From: Manihot esculenta
Lineage: Eukaryota; Streptophyta; Magnoliopsida; Malpighiales; Euphorbiaceae
Reading direction: 5' to 3'
DNA: 64,000 nt
Assembly: GCF_001659605.2 (NCBI RefSeq)
Contig: NC_035161.2
Span: forward strand, 744,001-808,000
Shown: positions 1 to 10,702 of the stretch, piece after piece
Layout: every line of letters begins with the position of its first letter
Position numbering within the stretch: position 1 is the first letter of the stretch
The notes under the pieces: generated by a model
Told to the model about the DNA's origin: nothing
The model's input: the letters and a program-made list of their open reading frames with translations, nothing else
Databases searched by the model: none
Translations under genes and position numbers: made by a program

Positions 1-550
1 TTCCAAGTGGCTACTAGCTCTGTTCTTAGTCTTTTGACCATTGGAACAGTTTTTGATTTGTGCTTTTGAGGTCTTTGCCTTTGCTGAATTTTCTTTCTCT
101 CAATGATTTGGGCAAATCAACACTAATTGCTAAAACAAATCACATTAAGTTCATTCACACAATTTCAATTTATTCTCTCTAATGAGGGTCATATTTTTCA
201 CCATGGCAAGCTCAAAGATTCAATTCAAAAGGCAATTCCCAAGCATGAATACAACTCACTGCAATTGATTCAACATAAGTTTAAAGAGTAATCACATCAA
301 TGGGGTCATGGAAAGAAAAAACTCATCCAACATAGTTCATCAGTTTGAGTAGAGCAAATCAACAAGAAGAAAAAAGGTTGTGGTTATGTGTGTTATTGAA
401 AGCAAAAACTAAAAAAAATCAACTGTGGCTATTCAGAACAAGGCTAACGCAGTCTGAAAGGAAAAAAAAAAGAAAAAAATTTAAATTTGCGCAATCTGAA
501 AGGAAAAGGGGCAGAAGAAGAGAAAAGGGAGAAGAAGAAAGAGATATGCA
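1..550 (-). repeat. Partial 3' LTR of the minus-strand Athila-type element
   Basis: Left of the GTGTGGGGG tract (reverse complement of about 551-559) the sequence is AT- and purine-rich and non-coding, as expected for the LTR after the polypurine tract. The boundary is uncertain by about 10 bases and the LTR is cut by the window edge. Its sequence differs from the other Athila-type LTR at 36981-38562, so the two elements are different subfamilies. Confidence 0.55.
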
Positions 551-653
551 CCCCCACACCTAAATCATGCATTGTCCTCAATGTATAAAGAAAATGAGAA
601 TGCAAAAGAAACTGAGTACTCCCCTAGGGTGTAAGGTGCATGGTGCGATCCAC

Positions 654-2018
654 TTAGGCTGAATGAGATGGATGTTGTAGTGGAATTTCTTCCACTACTT
701 GTACTGTGAATCCTTCATAATATGGTTTCAGTCGATACCCATTCACTTTGAAGATCTTTCTAGTCTCCATGCTTTTGATGTTTACAGCTCCATGGGGGTA
801 AACATGCTCTACAATGAATGGTCCAATCCATCTAGACCATAGCTTTCTTGGAAACAGTTTCAAACGAGAGTCAAAGCGTAAGACTTTATCACCAACCTCA
901 AATTGTTTTCTTGAAAGCTGACTGTCATGGGAGGCTTTGGTTTTTGCTTTGTAGTTCCAAGAAGTCTCATATGCATCTCATCTTGTTTCCTCTAGCTTTT
1001 GCAGTTGCAATTTGTGATGGTGTCCAGATTCCTTAAGGTCCATGTTGCAATTCTTTACGGCCCAATATGCTTTGTGTTCAAGCTCAACTGGAAGGTGACA
1101 TACTTTCCCATAGACCAATCTGTAAGGAGACATACCTATGGGAGTCTTGTAGGCTGTTCTGTAGGCCCATAAAGCATCTTCCAATCTTGCACTCCAGTCC
1201 TTTCAGTTGGGAGACACTGTCTTTTCTAGGATGGCCTTGATCTCTCTGTTGGACACTTCAGCTTGCCCATTTGTCTGAGGGTGATAGGCTGTGGATGTTC
1301 TGTGGATCACATTGTGCTTTTTGAGAAGGCTTTCCACTATCTTGTTGCAAAAATGAGTCCCTCTATCATTGATGATTGCCTTTGGTACTCCATGTCTGGC
1401 AAAGATGTTAGTCTTCACAAAGTCTACCACGGCTTTTGCATCATCAGTCTTTGTTGCTCTAGCTTCCACCCACTTGGATACATAATCCACTGCAAGGATG
1501 ATGTAGGTGTACCCAAAGGATGGTGGAAATGGCCCCATGAAGTATTTGCCCCACACATCAAACACTTCAAAGACCATGATTCTCTTGCTCAAATTTCCTG
1601 TTTGTTGGCACCTAGCACATGATCTGCAAAACAGAAAAGCATCTCGAAAAATAGTGGGCCAAAATAGGCCACTTTCAAGTATCTTATGAGTAGTCTTTCT
1701 TGGACCAAAGTGTCCACCGCAACTATATGAATGACAAAAAGTTAGCACAGAAACTATTTCTTGGTCTGGAATACATCTCCTTATCATTTGATCAGCGCAA
1801 TGCTTCCACAAATATGGCTCATCCCAAACATAGTACTTGGCATCTTTCTTTATTTTGTCTCCTGTGTGCTTAGGTATATCAGAAGGAAATTTACCTATGG
1901 CCAAGTAGTTTGCCATGTCTGCATACCATGGCTCATCAGTTTGGGCATGGAAAATCTGTTCAAAGAGACTTCTCACTTTCTTCAGATTCTGAAAGGTGTT
2001 GCAAGGGTGTCTGTGCAT
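654..2018 (-). pseudogene. Athila-type integrase, broken by stop codons
   Basis: Three consecutive minus-strand frames (2018-1203, 1184-978, 863-654) together make one integrase. The first holds the zinc-binding region (HFGPRKT through CRSCARCQQ) and the core with [17 protein letters not shown] and [10 protein letters not shown], the DDE region. The second has [18 protein letters not shown], typical of the core end. The third is the C-terminal region ending [17 protein letters not shown] breaks the frame near 1205, where relatives carry an arginine before KDW, and another follows LEETR near 980. The N-terminus abuts the protease frame directly because RT/RNase H is gone. Confidence 0.8.
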
Positions 2019-2026
2019 AAATGGTT

Positions 2027-2896
2027 TCAGAAGTCTCCTTCTGCGGAAGATCTGGTTGAAGAGGCGCTCGCCTGGGCTGGAGGATGAGGACTTGCGCTGG
2101 AGATGGTTTCAGTCTGCAATGGGTTCTGAGGTGAAGAGTTCGACGGCCGAAGAGTTATGGAGTTCGACGGTCGAAAAGTGATGAGGTTCGGCGGCTTGGA
2201 TTCAGATGCCTCCTTCTGCGCAACCTTCTGTGGAGGTGCTATAGAGGTTTCTCCTTTCTGTGCTTGGCTGCAAACTACCTGTTGGATGCTACAGACTGCC
2301 TCTTTCAGTTTTGGTTCTTTCTGGCTCTCTATCTGTACATGATTAGTATCTCTGCAGAAATCACTGTTAAGAATATCATCTTGATTTTGATCAAAAATTT
2401 CCTGGCTCAAGCAGTCAACAATATCAAGACCATAAACAGGGGACATATCATGTGGATATTTCATAGCATCATAGACATTAAATTTAATGACTTCCCCTTC
2501 AAACTCCATGGTGAGAGTACGATCATGCACATCAATCTTAGTCCTAGCAGTACTCAAGAAAGGACGTCCAAGAAGGATGTCAGAACTAGCATTGCAACTG
2601 TCTTCCTTAGTATCAATCACATAAAAATCTACAGGAAAGACTAGTTCATCTACTTGAACTAACACATCTTCTAAAACACCTATGGGATATACCACAGATC
2701 TATCAGCTAACTGAATCACAACTCTTGTGTCTTTTAGTGCACATGCATTCAGAGATTTATAGATGGAGAGAGGCATAACATTAATGGATGCACCAAAATC
2801 ACACATGGATTTCTTAATTCCAACATTCCCTATCTTACAGGAGATTGCAAACATACCTTTGTCTTTGCATTTAGTAGGGAGTTCTCTTTTAATCAC
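2027..2896 (-). pseudogene. Athila-type retropepsin region
   Basis: A 289-codon minus-strand frame. Residues about 30-45 read CDFGASINVMPLS, the aspartic protease active site of Athila elements with DFG in place of the usual DLG. ILLGRPFLSTA follows about 75 residues later, the second conserved protease block. The C-terminal 100 residues are Gln, Ser and Pro rich, with short repeats such as RPSNSITLRPSNS. The frame stops at the point where RT should begin, so no active pol could be made. It probably belonged to one gag-pol frame continuous with the gag to its right. Confidence 0.75.
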
Positions 2897-2944
2897 AGCA
2901 GTAACAACTTCACCTACACTTACTTTTTCTCTCTCAGCAAGCTT

Positions 2945-4288
2945 TCATCTATTGGTGCAAAGTTCTTTTAGAAATTTTGCGTACCTTGGAATCTGCTTAA
3001 CAGCATCTAGCAGAGGTATGTTGATCTGTACCTTTCTAAAGGTGTCAAGGATCTCCTTTTCTTCCTTTTCTTTTTGTGTTCTTTCAAATCTCTTTGAAAA
3101 AGGAGGTGGAATCTGAAAACTTACCTTTTGATCAGTCTTCTGCGTAGGGGGTGTCTCAGATGAATCTCGGCTGGCCGGCTCAGGAGCATGGTGTTGCGCA
3201 TGTGTTTCAATTTGCGCAGGAGAGACTTGACGTTGTGTGGGCTCTTGTGCAACTTGCTTTTCTTCCTCATATATGGTATCCTGAAGCTCCTTTCCACTTC
3301 TCAAAGTAATGGCACTAACATTCTGTCTAGGGTTAGTTTCAGTTTGGGAAGGAAGCTTACCTTGGGATTCAGATTTGCTCATTAGCTGTCCCACCTGTTG
3401 TTGGAGAGTTTGCACAGAGTTTGTAAGTGTTTCTATCATCCTCTCAAGGTGTTGATTGGAACTTGAAGGTGCTAGTTAGGCTTGATTCCTGTGGTGGTTC
3501 TGATAGTTCTGATTATTATTGGCCCTTCCATAGCTAACATTTGGATGGTCTCTCCAGCCTGGATTGTATGTGTTGGAATATGGATCATGTCTAGCCTAGT
3601 TGTTATATCCTCCAATGGCATTAACTTGCTGGTTGTCTTCTTGAAGAGTAGGACACTGATCAGTTGGATGTCCTACATATGCACAAATACCACATGGCCT
3701 AGGTGGCTGGGTTGCTTAAATCTGTTGAACCAGTCCTATGGTAAAATCTTTCATAACAGATGTTAGTTCAGAAATAGAAGGTGAACTTACCTCATTGACT
3801 CCTTTCTGCAGTTGTTTTTCTTCTTCATATTTCCTAAATGAGGCTGCAAGTGCGGAGATCAACTCTCTCATCTCTCTAGGTGTCTTGTCCAAAATGGATC
3901 CTCCACAAGCTACATTAATGAACTTCCTTTCTGAAGGTAGCATTCCTCCATAGAAGAACTCTATGAGGGACTTGTCTGACATATCATGTTGTGGACAACC
4001 TGTACACAGTCTTTCAAACCTTTCCCAATAATCATATAAATCCTCAGTTGGTTTCTGTCTTATGCTAGTGATTTCTCTTATTATGCCAATGGCTTTAGAT
4101 GTTGGGAAATATTTGTTTAGAAAAGTCATAACCATATCATCCCAAGAAGTGATAGATCCAGGTGGCAAATAAAATAACCAATCCTTAGTATAGTCATCTA
4201 ATGAAAAAGGAAAAGCTCTTAACTTAACATGATCTTCAGAAATACCTTGAGGTCTCATGGTTGAACAGACAATATTGAACTCTTTCAA
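2945..4288 (-). pseudogene. Athila-type gag, broken
   Basis: The frame 4288-3716 carries the capsid core: [45 protein letters not shown]. The stretch 3715-3440 reads on with stops and contains a zinc knuckle of the form CX2CX4HX4C (CGICAYVGHPTDQC). The frame 3439-2945 has the coiled-coil-like segment LTNSVQTLQQQVGQL, then ITLRSGKEL and a conserved end KFLKELCTN. The N-terminus is missing because the sequence changes to a chromovirus at about 4302. Structural role in virus-like particles is family knowledge; this copy cannot encode an intact protein. Confidence 0.8.
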
Positions 4289-4289
4289 G

Positions 4290-4310
4290 TGCTTGAGTTT
4301 TTGAAGAAGT
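4290..4310. other. Junction between Athila gag and chromovirus gag
   Basis: Left of about 4300 the minus strand reads Athila gag (LKHLKEF). From about 4303 the plus strand reads GAAGAAGTCAAG, matching the mid-gag of P3 at about 53090. No LTR, target duplication or terminal motif lies between the two, so this is an illegitimate joining rather than an insertion edge. Confidence 0.75.
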
Positions 4311-7300
4311 CAAGGAGGTATATCATGAAGCTCCATTCCAGGTATTCCTCCTTGATACAGTCAGCAGATAGAGAGAGTTTTCATGCCATAGTAGACATGG
4401 CTAGGAGGATGGAGGCTAGTGCTATCATCGAGGGAAAAGTCAAACAGTCAGCAGCACAGCCTTCTGGTTCCAAGACCCCAGGAGGGGGAAAGTTAGACCC
4501 TTCTTCTCTGAGTTCAGCAAGTAAGAGGTGGAGCAGTACCACCAAGAAGTTTAAGAAGAACAAGTTCTGGAACAAGATCAAGTCAGGTCTGGGATTAGGA
4601 AGTGGCTCGAGCTCAGGTGCAGATAATGCAGTATGTAAGAAATGTGGGAGACCGCACAAAGGAGTATGTCTGGTTGGGACGTCAGCCTGCTTCAGATGTG
4701 GGCAGGAGGGACACATGGCACGGGAGTGTCCTAGAGCAGCTTTGGTGACTCAGTCTCAGCAGACAGCTTCTGGTAGTGTGGTACAGCCAGTAGCTCCAGC
4801 CATGACACAGGCCAGTGGCAGAGGCAGAGGGAGAGGGGCAGCCTCTTCTTCAGCGGGTTTCAGAGGTGAAGGTCCATCAGCACCAGCACGGATCTTCACA
4901 ATGACACAGCAAGAGGCAGACGCATCTAACACCGTGGTGGCAGGTAATCTCATCATCGGGTGTTCTGATGTGTATGCATTGATGGACCCTGGTGCATCTC
5001 ATTCTTTTATTGCTCCGAGGGCCGTTGAGAGGTTGGGATTGATGGTATCTGGGTTGGAGTGTCCTCTCTGGGTCAGTGGACCCAAGTGTGACCCATCAGT
5101 GGCAGAGTCAGTCTGCCAATGTAGTCCAGTTTTTGTGGAAGGTAGATGCATGTCCGCCGACCTTGTGGTTCTAGAGTTGACAGACTTTGATGTCATTCTA
5201 GGGATGGACTGGTTATCTACCCATGGTGCTACCTTGGACTGCAGGGACAAGGTAGTCAGGTTCAGAGATCAGGATGGGTCAGAGGTCGTCTTCAGAGGAG
5301 GCAGGAGGGGTACTCCTAGAGGTTTGATCTCAGCTCTCCAGGCTCGTAGGTTGCTTAGGAAGGGATGTCAGGGGTACTTGGCTCATGTGAGAGAGCTAGA
5401 CAGTCAGATTAAAGAGCCCGCCGCAGTGCCAGTGGTCAATGAGTTTTTAGATGTGTTCCCAGACGAGTTGCCAGGTTTACCACCTGCTAGGGAGATAGAG
5501 TTTGAAATAGAGCTGATGCCTGGAACTAGGCCTATCTCTATCCCTCCCTACAGGATGGCACCAGCAGAGTTGAAGGAGCTTAAGGAACAGTTGCAAGAGT
5601 TGGTAGACAAGGGCTTCATCCGACCGAGTACCTCACCTTGGGGTGCTCCAGTGCTGTTTGTAAGAAAGAAGGATGGATCCCTTAGACTTTGTATCGACTA
5701 CAGGCAGTTGAACAAAGTCACTACCAAGAATAAGTACCCATTGCCAAGGATCGACGATCTATTCGACCAGCTAGCAGGAGCGGGTTGTTTCTCTAAAATA
5801 GATCTAAGATCTGGGTATCATCAGCTGAGGATCAGAGAAGAGGATGTGCCGAAGACAGCTTTCAGGACCAGATATGGGCATTATGAGTTCCTTGTGATGC
5901 CGTTCGGGCTGACCAACGCCCCTGCAGCATTCATGGACCTCATGAATAGAGTATTTAGACAGTACCTGGATCACTTTGTTATTGTCTTCATAGATGATAT
6001 CTTAGTGTATTCCAGGAATGCAGAGGAGCATGCCCATCATCTGAGGATAGTTCTGCAGACCTTAAGGGAACATGGCTTGTATGCCAAGTTCTCCAAGTGT
6101 GAGTTCTGGTTGAGGAGCATCTCGTTCTTGGGGCATGTAGTGTCAGAGAATGGAATTGAAGTAGACCCCAAGAAGATAGAGGCTGTGACTAACTGGCCTA
6201 GACCCACCTCAGTGACAGAGATCAGAAGTTTCTTGGGTATGGCTGGTTATTACAGGAGGTTCGTTCAGGACTTCTCAAAGATTGCAGCTCCTCTAACCAG
6301 ATTGACCAGAAAGAATCAGAAGTTCATATGGACCAATCAGTGTGAAGAAAGCTTTGAAGAGCTTAAGAAGAGGTTGACGTCAGCACCAGTGTTAGCTCTG
6401 CCAATCAGCAATGAGGACTTCACAGTGTTCTGTGATGCATCCAGAGTAGGCTTGGGTTGTGTGTTGATGCAGAATGGAAGGGTGATTGCTTATGCTTCCA
6501 GGCAGCTGAAGAGGCATGAGTTGAATTACCCTACACACGATCTTGAGATGGCAGCAGTTATCTTTGCCCTCAAGATGTGGAGGCATTACCTCTATGGGGT
6601 AAAATGTGAGATCTTCACAGATCATAAGAGCCTGCAGCACATCTTGAGTCAGAGAGAACTAAATTTGAGGCAGAGGCGATGGGTGGAGTTGCTTAGTGAC
6701 TATGATTGCAAGATCCAGTACCATCCGGGTAAGGCTAATGTTGTAGCTGATGCCTTAAGCCGGAAATCACTAGGCAGTCTATCCCACATCACGGCAGAGA
6801 GAAGACCGGTGGTGAAAGATTTTTACAAGCTCATGGATGGAGGTCTACAGCTGGAGTTGTCTGGTACAGGTACTTTAGTAGCCCAGATGAGAGTAACACC
6901 CATCTTTCTGGAGCAGGTGGCTCAGAAACAACATGAGGACCCAGAGTTAGTGAAGATTGCCAGGACTGTTCAGTCAGGCAAGAGTGAAGAGTTCAGGTTT
7001 GATGACAAGGGGATCCTCCGCTATGGGAACAGATTATGTGTACCAGATGACATAGGGCTTAAGGGAGACATTATGAGGGAGGCTCATAATACTAGATACA
7101 GCATTCACCCCGGAGCCACCAAAATGTATCAAGATCTGAAGAGAGTATATTGGTGGCCAGCTATGAAGAAGGATGTGGCACTATTCGTGTCAGCCTGCGA
7201 TGTGTGTCAAAGGGTGAAGCTAGAACATCAGAAGCCGGCAGGAATGCTGAACCCGCTACCTATTCCAGAGTGGAAATGGGAGAATATTGCTATGGATTTT

Positions 7301-8329
7301 GTAGTGGGGTTACCGGCGACGTCCAACAGATTGGACTCCATATGGGTGATTGTGGACAGACTCACCAAATCTGCTCACTTCATCCCTGTCAGGAGTGGCT
7401 ATTATGTGGACAAGTTAGCGCAGGTATATGTGGATGAAGTGGTCGGGTTGCATGGGGTTCCTGTGTCTATAGTGTCAGATAGAGGGCCCCAGTTCACCTC
7501 CAGGTTTTGGCGGAGTCTACAGAATGCTATGGGTACCAGGTTGGAGTTCAGTACTGCCTTCCATCCCCAGACCGATGGACAGTCAGAAAGGACCATCCAG
7601 AATATAGAAGATATGCTCAGGATGTGTGTGCTAGATTTTGGCGGTTCTTGGAGGCAGCATCTACCCTTGGTGGAGTTTGCCTACAATAACAGCCATCATG
7701 CTAGCATAGGGATGGCTCCATATGAAGCTTTGTATGGGAGGAAGTGCAGGTCACCCGTTTGTTGGGAGGAAGTAGGAGAGAAGGCCTTGGCAGGGCCTGA
7801 GTTGGTAGAGATCACCAGCAGGGTGGTACCCATGATCAGAGAAAGGATCAGAACTGCTGCAAGCAGGCAGAAGAGTTATGCAGACCTTCGCAGAAGGCAG
7901 GTAGAATTTCAGGAGGGAGATCTGGTATTGCTCAAGGTGTCTCCAATGAAAGGAGTGGTTCGCTTTGGTAAGAAGGGTAAGCTAGCTCCACGGTACATCG
8001 GACCCTTTGAAGTCTTGCAAAAGATTGGGAGTGTATCGTACAAGCTGGGCTTGCCTGCATCTATGGAAAGAATCCATCCGGTTTTCCATGTTTCCATGTT
8101 AAGAAAGTACGTGTCAGATCCGAGCAAGGTTCTTAGTGAACCTGATGTAGAGATCCAAGAGGATCTCACCTATGTAGAGCAGCCAGTGCGGATTCTTGAC
8201 ACCTAGATCAGAAAGTTGAGAAACAAGGAAATCCCGATGGTGAAAGTCCTTTGGAACCACCACAATATGGAAGAGTGCACTTGGGAGACACGGGAGTCCA
8301 TGCTCCAGCAGTACCCTCATCTCTTTTAA
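4303..8329 (+). pseudogene. P1 gag-pol polyprotein, 5' truncated, early stop in chromodomain
   Basis: One open frame to TAG at 8204-8206. In order, counting from an in-frame ATG at 4289: gag C-terminus, CCHC knuckle [14 protein letters not shown] (about residues 134-147), retropepsin DPGAS (about 233-237), RT with FIDDIL (about 565), RNase H starting FCDAS, integrase zinc region (HPGATKMYQ through CDVC) and DDE core ([25 protein letters not shown]), GPY/F block YIGPFEVLQ, and the start of a chromodomain. Relatives read CAG where P1 has the TAG, and the lost 40 or so residues are still readable to about 8329 (ending QQYPHLF). Gag and protease are joined by sense codons CAG CAA, unlike P3 and P4. 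That ATG lies on the Athila side of the junction, so the true gag start is gone. Confidence 0.9.
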
Positions 8330-8400
8330 GGTTAGATCTCTTTGTGGTTATGTGCTTTGTATGTATGATATGTTGATTTGCTTTGCATGTGCTAGTTGAG

Positions 8401-8437
8401 GAACATTCGGGGACGAATGTTCTTAAGGGGGGGAGAA
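8401..8437 (+). promoter_or_regulatory. P1 hairpin plus polypurine tract
   Basis: A perfect inverted repeat, GAACATTCG and CGAATGTTC around GGGA (8401-8422), is followed by TTAAGGGGGGGAGAA (8423-8437) and the LTR start TGTAATACCC. The purine run is the plus-strand DNA primer site, from family knowledge. The hairpin function is unknown; it recurs at the same place in N, M2, P2 and P4. Confidence 0.8.
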
Positions 8438-8616
8438 TGTAATACCCGGCTAGACTCCGGTATCGGAATTCCTGCCGTCCGGTGGGATCTCAGATGTCGG
8501 AAACCTCTAGAAGGGTAAAAGCATGTTTTTATGAAATGTTTTTATGATTTTTTAATGGTTTTAAGTATGAAACAAAATGAGTTTTTACATGAAAACAGCT
8601 TGGAGGAAAATCCAGG

Positions 8617-9520
8617 TTCGGCCGCCGAACTTCACTTTCGGCCGCCGAACTTGCATGCGTTTTGGAGGCACGTTAGGCCCCCGAAAGCATAAGTGAAGGG
8701 AGTCCAGGTTCGGCCGCCGAATCTCATGTTCGGCCGCCGAACATTGCATGGATTCGGAAGCGCATTCGGCCCCCGAACGTGGCTTGGCCAGCCACTATAA
8801 AAGGGACCCTTAGCCGAAAATTCGCGAGTTTTCTCCCATTTTCGGCCACAGCAAGCTTCCGACCTTCTTTTCACAAATCTTGTGTTCTTCCTCCAAAACC
8901 TCTTCCATTTTTCTTGAGTTTTAAACTCACATTGCAAGTTTTGAGCATTTAAACCAAGTTTTGGAGCTTTGGAAACTCAGGAGCCCATTTGCTTGGATCT
9001 CCGAGTTTAGGTCGTCTCTCTCTCGATCTTCAAGAGGTAAGAGCCGATCTTAAGCTCATTGTATGTTTTAAGTAAGCATTAAGTTGTTTTATGGGTAGAG
9101 ATGCATGTTTAGGCTTGTTGATGAGTTTTTGGGTTTTGAATGTTTGATGAACAATGTATGTTGATTTTTGTGTGTTTGAAGTGTTGTAGATGGGGTATAT
9201 GTTAGTTTGAGACCCCTAGGTATGATGTATGGTAAGTATGCATGTTTTAGAACAAGTTTATGCATGATTTGAGGTTTTGGGAGGCAAGAGGTTCATGTGA
9301 ACCAAGTTTCTGCCCGTTTGGCAGAAACCAGGTTCGGCAGCCGAAGGGAGTTTCGGCCGCCGAACCCTCTTGTGGAGGCAGCATTCGGCTGCCGAAGCCT
9401 GCCCCCGAAAAGAGACTTTCGTCTCTGTCTGGGACTTTCGGCCGCCGAAGGTGCCGCCGAAAGTGCCTGACTTTCGGATCTGTCCAGGACTTTCGGCCGC
9501 CGAAGGTGCCGCCGAAAGTG
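8617..9520. repeat. Arrays of a palindrome-like CGGCCG motif in the P1 LTR
   Basis: The 13-mer TTCGGCCGCCGAA occurs at 8617 and 8637 and, with one-base variants (GGCCCCC, GGCAGCC, GGCTGCC), about a dozen times in two clusters, one upstream and one downstream of the TATA box. The outer six bases TTCGGC and GCCGAA are complementary. The same clusters occur in every chromovirus LTR of the window. Function unknown; the motif is dense in CG and CHG methylation sites. Confidence 0.8.
8796..9038 (+). promoter_or_regulatory. P1 LTR TATA box and candidate splice donor
   Basis: TATAAAA at 8796-8802 lies in a conserved context (GCCAGCCAC upstream, GGGACC downstream). About 235 bases further on, the conserved block TCGATCTTCAAGAG|GTAAGAG gives a strong donor (GT at 9037-9038). 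Both sites keep their spacing in the other LTRs. Transcription from the TATA box and use of the donor are inferred. Confidence 0.55.
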
Positions 9521-9892
9521 CCCTGTTCAGCCATTTCATGCATATCTTTATGTGATGTTTTCATGATGTTTTAAGGGGTTTTTGGGGAGTATATTAGAGT
9601 TATGTATATGTATGTTTGGTCCCTCATTTGAGTCCGCCTGTGTAGGTTCGGACCCGAGGAACCGAGGACCCCAGCAGTAGGTTCAGCTGCTTCTGAGTCA
9701 GTAGAGCTTCAGCAAAGGTGAGTGGAATAACCCTTATATTTTAAATAAAGAAATCAGTTTTAGCATGATTCATGCATCATGAATGCCATGATATAATAGG
9801 GTGTTTGCATTAGATTCACGAATATGTTGCATTTGCATAATATGTTTGATGATGTGGATGAATGTTGGATGATCCTTTAGTCCCCCTATGTT

Positions 9893-9954
<62 letters not shown>
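9893..9954. repeat. (ATG)n microsatellite in the P1 LTR
   Basis: About 20 consecutive ATG/GAT units. It sits immediately before the subfamily-specific tandem repeat and is not seen in the other LTRs of the window. Confidence 0.95.
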
Positions 9955-9957
9955 ACG

Positions 9958-10080
9958 GTAAGAGAAAGACCAGTGAGGCCCATTCTACGCCCCTGGCACA
10001 GTTGGACCATGTTATGCTATGTTATGTAAGAGAAAGACCAGTGAGGCCCATTCTACGCCCCTGGCACAGTTGGTCCATGT
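9958..10080. repeat. P1 LTR tandem repeat, 68-bp unit
   Basis: Nearly two copies of a unit beginning GTAAGAGAAAGACCAGTGAG, starting at 9958 and 10026. It occupies the slot that holds unrelated tandem repeats in the other LTRs. Confidence 0.85.
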
Positions 10081-10702
10081 AGGGGACTATAGGTGACAAA
10101 TTCATCCTTGATGTGATTAGCTGTGATGTGATGCATTTCATGTTATCATATGTTTTAAATTGTTTTTATTTATTCTGCTCACTGGGCTTTAAAGCTCACC
10201 CCTCTCCCCTAACCCCAGATGTGCAGGTACAGGGTAGATTAGGAGGTTAGCCAGAGTATGGAAGATATGTCTATGTAATAGTTAGATGTGGACATGACAA
10301 TTGTATTATGATGTAATGTAAAAGTGCTTTAAGTTATGTTATGTAATTTGAATGTTGAGGATAGAGTTGTGCTTGACCAATACAGATTGTTAATCCCACT
10401 TGTATGTACATGGTCCTTATGATATGAGATATGAGGTTATGTTTCAACCAAGCTTATGTATGATGAGATACCCCATTGGAGCATTTGATGAGGGCTCCAG
10501 TGGAGGTTTATGTTATGTTCATGTTTATGTACAGGTTGAGCTTGGTTGTTATATGAGAATGTTTACAGGTTCATGAGTATTTTTTATCATGTATGGGATT
10601 AAACAGGATTACAGGTTATGTCAGGCTTGCTACGGTTCCCGGCGGCCTTATACCGATCTGGATCCTAGCGCCGGTAGCGGTCCGGATTTCCGGGCTGTTA
10701 CA

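Larger units (their letters stand above)
1..4302 (-). mobile_element. Athila-type Ty3/gypsy retrotransposon, truncated, RT/RNase H deleted
   Basis: On the minus strand, right to left, this holds gag (4288-2945), an aspartic protease region (2896-2027), integrase (2018-654), a GTGTGGGGG tract (about 551-559) and the start of an LTR running off the window. Athila signatures are the gag phrases CSTMRPQG and ITLRSGKEL, the protease phrase ASINVMP and the integrase end [12 protein letters not shown]. Reverse transcriptase and RNase H, which normally lie between protease and integrase, are absent: the two frames meet within about 10 bases near 2020. The 5' LTR expected right of 4288 is also missing, because a chromovirus gag fragment starts there. 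In-frame stops are scattered. This is a dead, rearranged copy. Confidence 0.85.
4303..10702 (+). mobile_element. P1: Tekay/Del-type chromovirus lacking 5' LTR and gag start
   Basis: Contains the last part of gag, protease, RT, RNase H, integrase and chromodomain in one open frame, then a hairpin, a polypurine tract and a 2265-bp LTR (8438-10702). The left third of the element is absent: about 325 gag residues, leader, primer site and 5' LTR. The right edge lies inside the M2 LTR, since the sequence after 10702 resumes the M2 LTR at the point matching about 34043. Cis-incompetent because it has only one LTR. Confidence 0.9.
8438..10702 (+). repeat. P1 3' LTR
   Basis: Begins TGTAATACCCGG after the polypurine tract and ends GGGCTGTTACA. 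The ends are near-inverted repeats of each other. It contains palindrome-like CGGCCG motifs at 8617-8780 and 9330-9520, a TATA box at 8796, a splice-donor-like AGAG|GTAAG at 9037, an (ATG)n run and a 68-bp tandem repeat. The length of 2265 bp is close to the other LTRs here (2.2-2.3 kb). Several short open frames inside it are chance readings of the GC-rich motif. Confidence 0.9.

Noticed and set aside
345..563. Lys/Arg-rich open frame at the left edge
   Set aside because: Lies in the purine-rich start of the Athila LTR; composition alone explains it.
6392..6640. Minus-strand frames within pol genes of P1, P3 and P4
   Set aside because: Shadows of the well-supported plus-strand polyprotein.
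9258..9564. Overlapping open frames on both strands in the LTRs (also near 12570-12980, 20180-20600, 50280-50830, 55580-56150, 57017-57365)
   Set aside because: They are readings of the CGGCCG palindrome arrays, occur on both strands and in several frames, and shift between copies. No domain or conserved start.
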